Shown here: positions 34,388-43,592 of the stretch, piece after piece
Numbering within the stretch: position 1 is the stretch's first letter
Layout of the letters: every line of letters begins with the position of its first letter
DNA from: JACKII01 sp041687435
GTDB lineage: Bacteria > Pseudomonadota > Alphaproteobacteria > Bin95
Assembly (NCBI GenBank): GCA_041687435.1
Contig: JAWLBX010000006.1
Location: 124,001-188,000, forward strand
Reading direction: 5' to 3'
DNA length: 64,000 nt
The notes under the pieces: generated by a model
The model's input: only the letters and a program-made list of their open reading frames with translations
What the model was told of the DNA's origin: nothing
Database searches by the model: none
Made by a program: the position numbers and the translations under genes

Positions 34388-34645
34388 CTATTGCTGAGTG
34401 TAGCCGCCGGCGATCTCTCGGAATGAGAAGACATCCATTTCAATCGCGATAAACAGCGCGCCCCAGATCGCCAGGGTGATCAGGGTCGTAATCCCCATTT
34501 TCAGCCACATCCGGTGCCGTACCGGCGCGCCATGATCCTCCCCCGGGGCTGGTGCCTGGTTGCGCTGAACTCCCCACGGCAAAACCGTGAACAGAACCAG
34601 CCACCAAATGATGATGAAGGCGACGCTGCCGGTGCCGATATTCAT
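34388..34645 (-). CDS. DUF1467 family small membrane protein
   Basis: The 85-residue protein has two predicted membrane spans (SVAFIIIWWLVLFTVLPWGV and a later ITTLITLAIWGALFIAIE) joined by a charged loop with PAPGEDHGAP. This is the pattern of the alphaproteobacterial DUF1467 family, which commonly follows mce and rnj. Function is unknown. ATG 34645 gives the standard family start, four bases after the mce stop; the longer upstream frame is antisense-like within mce. It is the last gene of the rnj-mce group; downstream there is a hairpin and the spacer before the injection-system operon. Confidence 0.85.
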   Translation of the reverse strand: MNIGTGSVAFIIIWWLVLFTVLPWGVQRNQAPAPGEDHGAPVRHRMWLKMGITTLITLAIWGALFIAIEMDVFSFREIAGGYTQQ

Positions 34646-34649
34646 GGGG

Positions 34650-35054
34650 TCACGCCTGTTCCAATTCCACCAGGGTGCCACAGAAATCCTTCGGATGAAG
34701 GAACAGCACAGGCTTGCCATGGGCTCCGGTCTTTGGCTCGCCATCGCCCAGCACGCGCGCGCCTTCCGCTTTCAGGCGGTCGCGGGCCGCCAGAATGTCA
34801 TCCACCTCATAGCAGACATGATGCATGCCGCCGTCTGGCGACTTGCTCAGAAAACCAGCGACCGGTGAGCCCTCGCCGTATGGCTCCAAAAGCTCGATTT
34901 TGGTGTTTGGCAATTCAACAAAGACCACGGTCACGCCATGGTCCGGCAGCGTCTCTGGCGCAGATACGGTCGCGCCGAGCATGCTGCGGTAGGTTTCCGC
35001 CGCAGCGCTCAGGTCCGGAACGACAATGGCAACATGGTTGAGACGGCCAAGCAT
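34650..35054 (-). CDS. mce: methylmalonyl-CoA epimerase
   Basis: This 134-residue vicinal-oxygen-chelate protein starts LNHVAIVVPD and contains IELLEP, MHHVCYEVDD and GTLVELEQ, the methylmalonyl-CoA epimerase pattern. The likely metal ligands are His7, Glu54, His79 and Glu130. It interconverts the (S) and (R) epimers of methylmalonyl-CoA for mutase, in propionate and branched-chain catabolism. AAGGAG seven bases before the ATG is a strong ribosome-binding site. It lies between rnj and DUF1467, a common alphaproteobacterial arrangement. Confidence 0.92.
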   Translation of the reverse strand: MLGRLNHVAIVVPDLSAAAETYRSMLGATVSAPETLPDHGVTVVFVELPNTKIELLEPYGEGSPVAGFLSKSPDGGMHHVCYEVDDILAARDRLKAEGARVLGDGEPKTGAHGKPVLFLHPKDFCGTLVELEQA

Positions 35055-35088
35055 AAAAAGGCTCCTTCAGAACAAACCAGTTGGCGGG

Positions 35089-36792
35089 TCATGCCGCAAC
35101 GGCCGCATCGACCCGCAGCACGTGCACGGTCACGACCGGGCGTTTGTTGAACCGATGGCGCAGAAACCGGCGAACAGCGGTACGGACCTTGTCAGCCTTG
35201 GCATCGATGTTGCGCCCGCTTGCCTCGTCCAGCGTTTCCTCCACAACATCGGCGATGTCGTCGAGCAACTCCTCGTCATCGGTATCGGTCAGGCCGTGGG
35301 TGGAAATCTCCAGATCTGCGACCAGTTCTCCATCCCGATCAATGGCCGCGCTGATCAGAACTGCGCCATTCTCCAATACCTGCCGGCGATCCCGCAAGGT
35401 TTCACCGCCCAGGGCGACGGTACGGGAGCCATCTACAGCCTGCCGGCCGGTTTGCAGCCGGCCGATCTCGTCCGCATGGTCCTTCTTGATCCGCAGCACC
35501 GTCCCATCCGGTGCCTGGGCCACCGCCGGCACGCCGCATTCGGTGGCCAACGCGGCATTGGCAAGCAGATGTCCGGTTTCGCCATGGCAGGGCACGACCA
35601 GCCGCGGCTTCACCCAGCCATACATGTCGCGCAATTCCTCCCGCGCCGGATGACCGGAAACATGAATATGCGCCTGTTTTTCCGTCACAATGGTAACGCC
35701 AAGCGACAGCAGCTTGTTGCGCACGCGGCCAATGGCGCGTTCGTTACCCGGAATATCGCGGGACGAATACACCACCGTATCGCCCCGCTTGAGGGTAATG
35801 TGCTGGTGCGATCCGGCGGCCATGCGCGCCAGAGCGGCATTCGCCTCCCCCTGACTGCCGGTACACAGAACCACGGTCTGCTCTGGCGGCAGGTAGCCCA
35901 GATGGTTCTCTTCGACCAATGCCGGCAAGTCATCCGGCCAATAGCCGGTGGCCTGGGCAATATCATGCATGCGCCGCAGCGAACGCCCGGCCAGGCCGAC
36001 CGACCGCCCCTGCTCCGCCGCTGCGCGGCAGATCGTGACCATGCGCGCGACATTGCTGGCAAAGCTGGTAAAAATGATCCGGCCCGGGGCCATGGCAATC
36101 TGATCGGCAATGCCGGTGGCAAGCTCCGCCTCGCTGCCAGTGCGGCCTTCGACCAGGGCATTGGTCGAGTCGCAGAACATGGCCAGCACGCCAGCCTCGC
36201 CAAGCTTCTCGAATCTTTTCGAGCGAAAACCCTTGCCGACCACCGGTGTCGGATCGGTCTTCCAGTCGCCAGTGTGCAACAAGGTGCCGATACCGGTCTC
36301 GATCGCCAGCGACTGCGATTCCGGGATGGAATGCGAAACCGGAAGATAGCTCAGCTTGAACGGCCCAACCTGGAATTCGCCACCGCTGTCGATCGTGCGC
36401 ACGGTCACGTCGCCGTCGCCATCCTCCTGCAATTTGCGCTTGAGGAAAGCACTGGTGAAAGGGGTGGCATACACCGGAACGCCCAGACTTGGGCCGACAT
36501 AGGGCACCGCACCAACATGATCCTCGTGTCCATGGGTGATAACGATTCCCAGCAAGCGCTTGCCCAGCGCACGGGCCGGCGCAATATCCGGGACGATGAC
36601 GTCAATACCGGGGTTTTGATCGTCGGCAAAGGTAATGCCGCAGTCGACCATGATCCATTGGCCGGCATGGCCATAGAGTGCGGCGTTCATGCCGATCTCG
36701 CCAATGCCGCCCAGGGCGCAGAAAATCACCTCGTCCTTGCCGGGAATGGGCAGTTTGGAGAGGATACCGTCCTTGGTCTTTGCTTTGCTCAC
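35089..36792 (-). CDS. rnj: ribonuclease J
   Basis: This 567-residue metallo-beta-lactamase/beta-CASP nuclease has the HxHxDH motif in THGHEDHVGA (His87-His92). Further motifs are a GGxGEIGMN opening near residue 29, the beta-CASP stretch around SHQHITLKRGDTVVYSSRDIPGN, and the HVSGHPAREELRDM and PCHGE motifs. RNase J has 5'-3' exo- and endonuclease activity on mRNA and rRNA and is the usual J-type enzyme of alphaproteobacteria. Translation starts with GTG at 36792, and GTGA overlaps the coaX stop by four bases, indicating coupling. The C-terminal domain is of normal length. Confidence 0.95.
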   Translation of the reverse strand: MSKAKTKDGILSKLPIPGKDEVIFCALGGIGEIGMNAALYGHAGQWIMVDCGITFADDQNPGIDVIVPDIAPARALGKRLLGIVITHGHEDHVGAVPYVGPSLGVPVYATPFTSAFLKRKLQEDGDGDVTVRTIDSGGEFQVGPFKLSYLPVSHSIPESQSLAIETGIGTLLHTGDWKTDPTPVVGKGFRSKRFEKLGEAGVLAMFCDSTNALVEGRTGSEAELATGIADQIAMAPGRIIFTSFASNVARMVTICRAAAEQGRSVGLAGRSLRRMHDIAQATGYWPDDLPALVEENHLGYLPPEQTVVLCTGSQGEANAALARMAAGSHQHITLKRGDTVVYSSRDIPGNERAIGRVRNKLLSLGVTIVTEKQAHIHVSGHPAREELRDMYGWVKPRLVVPCHGETGHLLANAALATECGVPAVAQAPDGTVLRIKKDHADEIGRLQTGRQAVDGSRTVALGGETLRDRRQVLENGAVLISAAIDRDGELVADLEISTHGLTDTDDEELLDDIADVVEETLDEASGRNIDAKADKVRTAVRRFLRHRFNKRPVVTVHVLRVDAAVAA

Positions 36793-37562
36793 GGGCGGTT
36801 CAGCCGGTGAATTTCGAGAAGACCCCGCAGGGTCAAGTCCTTGTCAGTCAAATCGATCACATCCGTTGCGTTGAAAAAATGGGTGGAAAGGCCGCCGGTC
36901 GCAATCACCTTCACGGCCTGCAAATTCGCCTCTACCTTAATTCGGGCTACCAGCCCTTCAATCAAGCCCACATAGCCCCAAAAAATTCCAGACTGCATGG
37001 CCCCGACCGTATCGGTACCGATCACTTTCTGCGGCCTGCGAACCGCAATCAGCGGCAATTTCGCCGCCGCCATGTGGAGAGCCTCCATCGATAGGTTAAC
37101 GCCAGGCGCGATAATGCCGCCCTCGTATCCGCCTTCGGCGCTCACCACGTCGAATGTGGTGGCTGTGCCGAAATCGATCACAATCAAGGCGCCAGGATAG
37201 GCACTGTGGGCGGCGACGGCGTTGACTAGGCGGTCAGCCCCCACCTCTTGCGGGTTGGGGACGTTGACCTTGATGCCAAGCTCAACATCCGGCTCCCCTA
37301 CCACCAGAGCCGTCACGTTGAAATAATGGCCGCACAGGTTGGTCAGGTTGAACATCGCCGCGGGCACCACGGTCGAGATGATGGCGGCATCGATATCCGA
37401 CGGCTTCAGCCCCTTCAACCCCATCAGCTGAATGAGCCAAACAGCATGCTCATCGGCGGTGCGGTGGGAGTCGGTGGCCGCGCGCCAGAGACCGCGCTGT
37501 TCTTCCCCTTCGTAAACAGCGAAAACCGTATTGGTATTGCCGGCATCAATGGCCAACAGCAT
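36789..37562 (-). CDS. coaX: type III pantothenate kinase
   Basis: The 257-residue protein starts LLAIDAGNTNTVFAV, the phosphate-binding DxGNT motif of CoaX. It contains GADRLVNAVAA, VIDFGTATTFDVV, GGIIAPGVNLSMEAL and TGGLSTHF, the conserved motifs of the ASKHA-fold type III kinase. It phosphorylates pantothenate in the first step of coenzyme A synthesis. It overlaps rnj by four bases and is preceded by birA with a 38-bp gap, the common nuo-birA-coaX-rnj order in alphaproteobacteria. Confidence 0.95.
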   Translation of the reverse strand: MLLAIDAGNTNTVFAVYEGEEQRGLWRAATDSHRTADEHAVWLIQLMGLKGLKPSDIDAAIISTVVPAAMFNLTNLCGHYFNVTALVVGEPDVELGIKVNVPNPQEVGADRLVNAVAAHSAYPGALIVIDFGTATTFDVVSAEGGYEGGIIAPGVNLSMEALHMAAAKLPLIAVRRPQKVIGTDTVGAMQSGIFWGYVGLIEGLVARIKVEANLQAVKVIATGGLSTHFFNATDVIDLTDKDLTLRGLLEIHRLNRP

Positions 37563-37600
37563 GGCAAGCGTATTCCGTCAGCTAGAGGCAAGCGTAAAGG

Positions 37601-38341
37601 TCAGATGAAGATCTCGCCCGAAACGATCCGCTTCTCTACCCCGTCAGCATCTTCGATCACAAGGGCGCCATCGGGCGCAAGGCCCCGATATGCGGCCTGC
37701 AAGGTATCGCGGCCGATGGTGATGTTCAGGCGGTCGCCCGGTTTGTGCAGCGTGCGGGCGGTCCAGGCGGTGGCAATCATGGCGAAATCGTATCGCCGCC
37801 AGCGGCCCCACCATTTGTCGAATGCCGCCAAATACGCCGTCAGCGCATCTTCTGCCGTGACGGTGAGGCCAAGCGCAGCGAGATCGGTCGCGGGATGCCG
37901 GGTTTGTACAGGGTGATGCGCCAGATTGATACCAGTCCCAATCACAAGCCAACGGGTTGCCGTGCCGTCCGCCTCGCCTTCCATGAGGATTCCAGAAATC
38001 TTGGCACCATCGACCAGCACATCATTGGGCCATTTCAGGCGGATTCGATCCGGTGCGACGCCCAATGCCGGCAGCGCCTCGCTGATCGCCACCGCTGTCA
38101 CCAGCGCCGCTTGCGGGGCAAAGGCCAGCGGCAGGCGAGGCCGCTTTATGACAGACACGGCCAAGTTGCCGGCCGGCATCACCCAATCCCGGCCGTGGGT
38201 ACCCCGACCGGCAGTCTGGTTCGTACTCCAGAACACCGAGCCATCGACCGCACCCAAACGGGCGGCGGTCTTGGCCTCGTCATTGGTGCTGCCGACGGTC
38301 TCGAACCAAGCCGCGCGGTAGCCGGGCGGCAGGCGTAACAA
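37601..38341 (-). CDS. birA: biotin-[acetyl-CoA-carboxylase] ligase without repressor domain
   Basis: The 246-residue enzyme carries the BirA catalytic motifs VGSTNDEA, QTAGRGTHGRDW (biotinyl-AMP loop) and KWPNDVLVDGAKISGIL. It lacks the N-terminal helix-turn-helix of E. coli BirA, so it is a ligase but not a biotin repressor. It would biotinylate carboxyl-carrier proteins, including those feeding methylmalonyl-CoA metabolism. The start is uncertain: I chose TTG 38341, 11 bases after GGAGG within the end of nuoN, because conserved sequence (LPPGYRAAWFETVGSTN) begins right there. A TTG at 38395 inside nuoN would add 18 residues. Confidence 0.88.
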   Translation of the reverse strand: MLRLPPGYRAAWFETVGSTNDEAKTAARLGAVDGSVFWSTNQTAGRGTHGRDWVMPAGNLAVSVIKRPRLPLAFAPQAALVTAVAISEALPALGVAPDRIRLKWPNDVLVDGAKISGILMEGEADGTATRWLVIGTGINLAHHPVQTRHPATDLAALGLTVTAEDALTAYLAAFDKWWGRWRRYDFAMIATAWTARTLHKPGDRLNITIGRDTLQAAYRGLAPDGALVIEDADGVEKRIVSGEIFI

Positions 38342-38348
38342 CAGTGCC

Positions 38349-39776
38349 CTAGCCTCCGAACAGTGAAGCGGCAGCAGCAGCCGCGGGTTGCGCAATCGGC
38401 CCCGGTATGAAGATGAACAGCAGGATCACGACCGAACAAACCGCCAGCACGGCCTTCATTTCCCCGCCAATATTTCGGTCGAGCGCTTCGGCAGCGTCGT
38501 CAAAATACATCAGCTTAACGATCCGCAGGTAGTAGAAGCAGCTCACCACGCTGGTCAGAACGCCGATCACGGCCAGGGTATAGAGTTCGGAACCAACTGC
38601 CGCCTGAAAGACATACAGCTTGCCCCAAAAACCCGCGAGGGGCGGCACACCCGCCATGGAGAACATGAATGCTGCCAGCGCAGCCGCCATCATCGGATGG
38701 CTGCGGGAAAGGCCGGCAAGATCGGAAATTCCTTCCACCATGCGGCCACTGCGGCGCATGGACAGGATGCACGCAAACGTGCCGACATTCATGAACAGGT
38801 AGAGCGCAAAATAGATTAGCACACCGGTCACGCCGGCTTGCGTACCGGCCGCAAGACCGACCAGCGCATAACCGACATGGCCAATCGAGCTGTAGGCCAT
38901 CAGGCGTTTGATATTTGTTTGCGCCACCGCTGCGAAAGCGCCGACGATCATCGACGCCAACGAGACAAACACAATCACCTGTTGCCAAACGTCGACCATG
39001 TTACCGAACGGGCCATGCAGCACGCGAACCACCAGCGCCATGGCCGCAATCTTCGGCGCAACCGCAAAGAATGCAGTGATCGGGGTTGGCGCGCCCTCAT
39101 AGACATCCGGCGTCCACATGTGAAAGGGAACGGCGGAAATCTTGAACGCCAAGCCAGCAATGACAAACACGATTCCCGCGACAACACCCATCGGCACGCC
39201 CGGCCCGCCCATCAACACGCCAGCGACATCCGCAAATCCAGTATGCGCGCTGAAGCCGTAGATTAGCGAACAACCGTAGAGCAGCATGCCCGACGACAAG
39301 GCGCCAAGCACGAAATACTTGAGGCCGGCTTCGGTCGACCGCAGCGAGTCGCGGCGGAATGCTGCCAGAACATAGAGCGACAACGATTGCAGCTCGATGC
39401 CCATATAAAGCGCGATGAAATCATCTGCAGAGACCATCAGCAGCATGCCAAGCGTCGCGGTCAGCATAAGCAGCGGATACTCAAAACGCTGCATGTCCTC
39501 CCGCCGGAAGTAATCCATCGCCATGATAATGGCGATGGCAGCACCGACCAGCGTCAGGACTTTGACGAAACCGGTGAAGCGGTTCTCCACGAACAGGCCG
39601 CCGAACGCACTGCCGCTTTCACCCAACACGCTGAGGATCAACACAGCAACCAACAGCAGCGACGAAAGTATGGCGACAAGGCTGGTATCCTTGTTGCCGC
39701 GAAACACGCCGAGCATCAGCAATGCCATAGTGCCGATGGCCAGCACCACTTCGGGCAGGGCTACAGTCCAAGACAT
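38349..39776 (-). CDS. nuoN: NADH-quinone oxidoreductase subunit N
   Basis: This 475-residue membrane subunit has the Mrp-antiporter-like pattern YMGIELQSLSLYVLAAF (with the key Glu in GIEL) and KISAVPFHMWTPDVYEGAPTPITAF, typical of NuoN. It forms one of three proton-pumping channels of complex I in the inner membrane. It starts with ATG 15 bp after nuoM and is the last nuo gene; birA follows immediately. Length is normal for alphaproteobacteria. Confidence 0.96.
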   Translation of the reverse strand: MSWTVALPEVVLAIGTMALLMLGVFRGNKDTSLVAILSSLLLVAVLILSVLGESGSAFGGLFVENRFTGFVKVLTLVGAAIAIIMAMDYFRREDMQRFEYPLLMLTATLGMLLMVSADDFIALYMGIELQSLSLYVLAAFRRDSLRSTEAGLKYFVLGALSSGMLLYGCSLIYGFSAHTGFADVAGVLMGGPGVPMGVVAGIVFVIAGLAFKISAVPFHMWTPDVYEGAPTPITAFFAVAPKIAAMALVVRVLHGPFGNMVDVWQQVIVFVSLASMIVGAFAAVAQTNIKRLMAYSSIGHVGYALVGLAAGTQAGVTGVLIYFALYLFMNVGTFACILSMRRSGRMVEGISDLAGLSRSHPMMAAALAAFMFSMAGVPPLAGFWGKLYVFQAAVGSELYTLAVIGVLTSVVSCFYYLRIVKLMYFDDAAEALDRNIGGEMKAVLAVCSVVILLFIFIPGPIAQPAAAAAASLFGG

Positions 39777-39791
39777 CTCTGCACTGCCTCC

Positions 39792-41327
39792 TTAGTGAGT
39801 GCCGCCAGCGGCGGCCGCGGTTGCGGGAACATTGGAAGCGGCTGCCTCCAACGCTTGGCCGGTTTGGTCGACAATAGCCGCTACCGACGGGTGGATCAGA
39901 TCAAGGAAGCTGGACGGATAGATACCCATCCAAAATATGAGCACGACCAACGGCACTAGGATCCCAAGTTCGCGCCAATTCAGATCCATCATGGTTTTCA
40001 GATCCTCTTTCTCCAGCTTGCCGAAAATCACCCGGCGATAGAGATAGAGCATGTAGGCGGCGCCCAGGATCAGGCCCGTAGCGGCCAACGCAGCCACCCA
40101 GGTGTTGTCCTGGAATACGCCCGCCAGAACCAGAAATTCGCCTACAAAGCCGCTGGTGGATGGCAGGCCAACGCTCGCCATGGTAAACACCATGAAGACA
40201 AAGGCATATTTCGGCATCCGATGGACCAAACCACCGTACCGCGAAATGTCGCGCGTGTGCAACCGGTCGTAAACCACACCGACACAGAGGAAGAGCGCGC
40301 CCGATACGATGCCGTGCGACAGCATCTGAAACATCGCGCCTTCGATACCCTGCACATTCAGGGTAAATAGCCCGATGGTCACAAACCCCATATGCGCAAC
40401 AGAGGAATAGGCGATCAGCTTCTTCATGTCCTCCTGCGCCAAAGCGACCAGAGATGCGTAGATCACCGCAATCACCGACAGCCCGTAAATCAGCGGCGCG
40501 AAATCCGCGGACGCTTCCGGGAACATTGGAATCGAGAAGCGAAGGAAGCCGTAGCCACCCATCTTCAACAACACACCCGCCAGAATGACAGAGCCGGCGG
40601 TTGGCGCCTCAACGTGTGCATCCGGCAGCCAAGTGTGGACCGGCCACATCGGCATCTTCACCGCAAACGAGGCAAAGAACGCAAGCCACAACCAAGTCTG
40701 CATCTCCGGGCTGAACGCATGGACCAGCGCATCCGGAATGCTGGCGCTGCCAACATCCCAGTACATCGCCAGGATCGCGATCAGCATCAGGACTGAACCA
40801 AGGAACGTGTAGAGAAAGAACTTGAACGCCGCGTAAATGCGATTACCGCCGCCCCAGATCCCGATAATCAAGAACATCGGGATCAGCACGCCTTCGAAGA
40901 AGACATAGAACGCAAAGAAATCCAACGCGCAGAACATGCCGACCATAAAGGTCTCAAGCACGAGGAACGCGATCATGTACTCCTTCACCCGTATCCGGAT
41001 CGCCTCCCACGACGCCAGAATGCAGATTGGCGTCAGGAAGGTCGACAACAGGACAAAGAACAGGCTGATGCCATCAATACCGACGCGGTAGGAAATATTG
41101 AATTCCGGGAACCAGGCACGCTCCTCCACAAACTGGAAGTCGGCAGTGCCGGGCTCGAACCCAAACCAGAGGAACAGTGAAACAACGAACGTGACCGCAC
41201 TGGTCCACAACGCCACATACCGGGCATTGCGGGCGACAGTCGCTTCATCGCCGCGAACGAAAAGGATGAAAAGCGCACCGATCAGCGGCAGGAAGATCGT
41301 GAGCGATAACAAGGGAATGCCGGTCAC
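39792..41327 (-). CDS. nuoM: NADH-quinone oxidoreductase subunit M
   Basis: The 511-residue antiporter-like subunit carries YVFFEGVLIPMFLIIGIWGG with the conserved Glu, AFFASFAVKMPMWPVHTWLPDAHVEAPT and LIAYSSVAHMGFV, as in NuoM/ND4. It forms the second distal proton channel of complex I. Translation starts at GTG 41327, three bases after the nuoL stop. The C-terminus ends in an Ala-rich tail, a normal length for the group. Confidence 0.96.
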   Translation of the reverse strand: MTGIPLLSLTIFLPLIGALFILFVRGDEATVARNARYVALWTSAVTFVVSLFLWFGFEPGTADFQFVEERAWFPEFNISYRVGIDGISLFFVLLSTFLTPICILASWEAIRIRVKEYMIAFLVLETFMVGMFCALDFFAFYVFFEGVLIPMFLIIGIWGGGNRIYAAFKFFLYTFLGSVLMLIAILAMYWDVGSASIPDALVHAFSPEMQTWLWLAFFASFAVKMPMWPVHTWLPDAHVEAPTAGSVILAGVLLKMGGYGFLRFSIPMFPEASADFAPLIYGLSVIAVIYASLVALAQEDMKKLIAYSSVAHMGFVTIGLFTLNVQGIEGAMFQMLSHGIVSGALFLCVGVVYDRLHTRDISRYGGLVHRMPKYAFVFMVFTMASVGLPSTSGFVGEFLVLAGVFQDNTWVAALAATGLILGAAYMLYLYRRVIFGKLEKEDLKTMMDLNWRELGILVPLVVLIFWMGIYPSSFLDLIHPSVAAIVDQTGQALEAAASNVPATAAAAGGTH

Positions 41328-41330
41328 CGG

Positions 41331-43265
41331 TCACGCTCCCGATTGACTGAAGTACCAGGTCAACAACAGCACAACGCCGATCAGCATGGCGAAGGCGTAA
41401 TGATAGATGTAACCGCTTTGCAGACGGCTGGCGCCGCGTGCAGCCTCAACCACCCGCGCGGCGATACCGTTCGGGCCGAACCCATCGATGATCCGGCCAT
41501 CACCGCCCTTCCAGAACAGGCGGCCGAACCACCGTGCCGGGCGGACAAAGACAGCATCGTAGAGTTCGTCGAAATACCACTTGTTGAGCAGGAAGAGATA
41601 CACCCCCTTCGCGCTCGCGACGAACTCGGCCAACGCCTCGCGGTGGCGGATGTAGAGGATATAGGCGAGCCAGATACCGAACAGGGACACGACGATCGGC
41701 AACAGTTTCACCCAAAGCGGCACATAATGCGCGTCATGCAGGGAAGTGTTGCTTTCTAGGATCAGGATCGAGTCGCCCCAGAAGGCATGATAATCGTCCC
41801 CAACCATCATGCCCGCAAACAGCAGCCCGGCGAACAGGGCCCCGGCAGCCAGCACATACAATGGCACCAGCATGATCGGCGGCGATTCATGCACGTGCGC
41901 CATGACCTTTTCATCGGCTTTAGGCTCGCCATGGAAGGTCATGAACAGCAACCGCCAGGAATAGAACGCTGTCATGCACGCGGCCAAAATGCCAAGCACG
42001 AACGCCAGACCGCCAATCGTCGAGCCGGATGCGAAGGCACTTTCCAGGATGATATCCTTCGAAAAATACCCGGCAAAAAACGGCAACCCGGCCAATGCCA
42101 ACGAGCCGATCCACATCAGAATATAGGTCTTTTTTATATGCCGCGAGATGCCGCCCATCCGCCGCATGTCCTGCTCATCCGACATCGCGTGAATCACGCT
42201 TCCGGCACCCAGAAACAGCAATGCCTTGAAAAACGCGTGCGTCAACAGATGGAAAATCGCAGCCGGATACGCACTGACCCCGCAGGCAAAGAACATGTAG
42301 CCCAACTGCGAGCACGTCGAATAGGCAATCACCCGCTTGATATCGGTTTGGGTCAACGCAACGGTCGCAGCGAAAAAGGCTGTCGATGCTCCGATAAACG
42401 CGATGAAGGCGAGCGTGTTCGGCGCATATTCGAACACCGGTGACATGCGGACGACGAGGAACACGCCGGCTGTCACCATGGTCGCGGCATGGATCAGCGC
42501 GCTGACCGGAGTCGGGCCTTCCATTGCATCCGGCAGCCACGTGTGCAGGCCAAGCTGGGCCGACTTGCCCATCGCGCCGACGAACAGCAGGAAGCAAATG
42601 ATCTCCAGAGCCGGTAGCTGCATGCCCAGGAAGGCCAGCCCCTGCTCCACCATATTCGGCGCTTCACGGAAGATAACGTCGAATGAGATGCTGTCGAACA
42701 GCAGATAACAGCCAACAATGCCAAGCGCGAAACCGAAATCGCCGACACGGTTGACGACGAATGCCTTGATCGCAGCCGCGTTCGCGCTCGGCCGATCATA
42801 CCAGAAGCCGATCAACAGGTATGAACAGACACCGACGCCCTCCCAGCCAAAGAACAACTGCAACAGATTGTTGGAGGTCACCAGCATCAGCATGGAGAAG
42901 GTGAAAAGCGACAAATACGCCATGAACCGCGGAATGCTCGGATCGTGGTGCATGTATCCGATGGAATACACGTGAACACAGGCGCTGACCACGGTGACCA
43001 CGACCAACATGACCGCGGTCAAGGTGTCGAAATGCAGAGCCCAGCGGGCTTCGAACGTACCCGACTTGATCCAGGTTGCCAGATCGACGGTAACCGTGTT
43101 GCCCATCATCGCGACGTCGATAAACGCCACCACAGAGATCACGGCAGACAGGATCACCAGGCCGCTGGTAACCCATTGAGAGCCCTTGTCGCCCATGGCG
43201 CGGCCAAAAAAGCCGGCGGCGATGGCGCCGATCAGCGGCAAAAATATTGCGAGCGAATACAACAT
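41331..43265 (-). CDS. nuoL: NADH-quinone oxidoreductase subunit L
   Basis: The 644-residue subunit has FFGWEGVGVCSYLLIGFWY, LLFVGAMGKSAQLGLHTWLPDAMEGPTPVSAL and VIAYSTCSQLGYMFFA, the conserved core of NuoL/ND5, and a long C-terminal lateral helix region after residue 500. It is the most distal proton-pumping subunit. It begins with ATG directly after nuoK (one-base gap) and is three bases before the GTG of nuoM. The predicted length matches typical NuoL. Confidence 0.96.
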   Translation of the reverse strand: MLYSLAIFLPLIGAIAAGFFGRAMGDKGSQWVTSGLVILSAVISVVAFIDVAMMGNTVTVDLATWIKSGTFEARWALHFDTLTAVMLVVVTVVSACVHVYSIGYMHHDPSIPRFMAYLSLFTFSMLMLVTSNNLLQLFFGWEGVGVCSYLLIGFWYDRPSANAAAIKAFVVNRVGDFGFALGIVGCYLLFDSISFDVIFREAPNMVEQGLAFLGMQLPALEIICFLLFVGAMGKSAQLGLHTWLPDAMEGPTPVSALIHAATMVTAGVFLVVRMSPVFEYAPNTLAFIAFIGASTAFFAATVALTQTDIKRVIAYSTCSQLGYMFFACGVSAYPAAIFHLLTHAFFKALLFLGAGSVIHAMSDEQDMRRMGGISRHIKKTYILMWIGSLALAGLPFFAGYFSKDIILESAFASGSTIGGLAFVLGILAACMTAFYSWRLLFMTFHGEPKADEKVMAHVHESPPIMLVPLYVLAAGALFAGLLFAGMMVGDDYHAFWGDSILILESNTSLHDAHYVPLWVKLLPIVVSLFGIWLAYILYIRHREALAEFVASAKGVYLFLLNKWYFDELYDAVFVRPARWFGRLFWKGGDGRIIDGFGPNGIAARVVEAARGASRLQSGYIYHYAFAMLIGVVLLLTWYFSQSGA

Positions 43266-43266
43266 C

Positions 43267-43578
43267 TCAGCCCTTCATCAGGTTGATGTCGTCGACCGCG
43301 ATAGAGCCGCGGTTGCGGAAATAGACCACCAGGATCGCCAGCCCAATGGCGGCTTCCGCGGCGGCTACGGTGAGAACGAACATGGCAAACACCTGCCCGG
43401 CCAAATCGCCCAAATGGGCGGAAAAGGCCACGAAGTTGATATTCACCGCAAGCAGGATCAGTTCAATCGACATCAAAATGACGATAACGTTCCGCCTGTT
43501 CAAAAAGATGCCGAAGATGCCGAGCGTGAACAGAATGGCAGCTACGGTGAGATAATGGGCGAGCCCAATCTCGAGCAT
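43267..43578 (-). CDS. nuoK: NADH-quinone oxidoreductase subunit K
   Basis: This 103-residue three-helix subunit shows the canonical GIFLNRRNVIVILMSIELILLAVNINFVAF and FVLTVAAAEAAIGLAILVVYFR. The two membrane Glu residues in SIEL and AAEAA are part of the proton path linking the quinone site to the antiporter-like subunits. It starts with ATG 14 bp after nuoJ and sits one base before nuoL. Confidence 0.96.
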   Translation of the reverse strand: MLEIGLAHYLTVAAILFTLGIFGIFLNRRNVIVILMSIELILLAVNINFVAFSAHLGDLAGQVFAMFVLTVAAAEAAIGLAILVVYFRNRGSIAVDDINLMKG

Positions 43579-43592
43579 GTCTCTCTTCCCCC

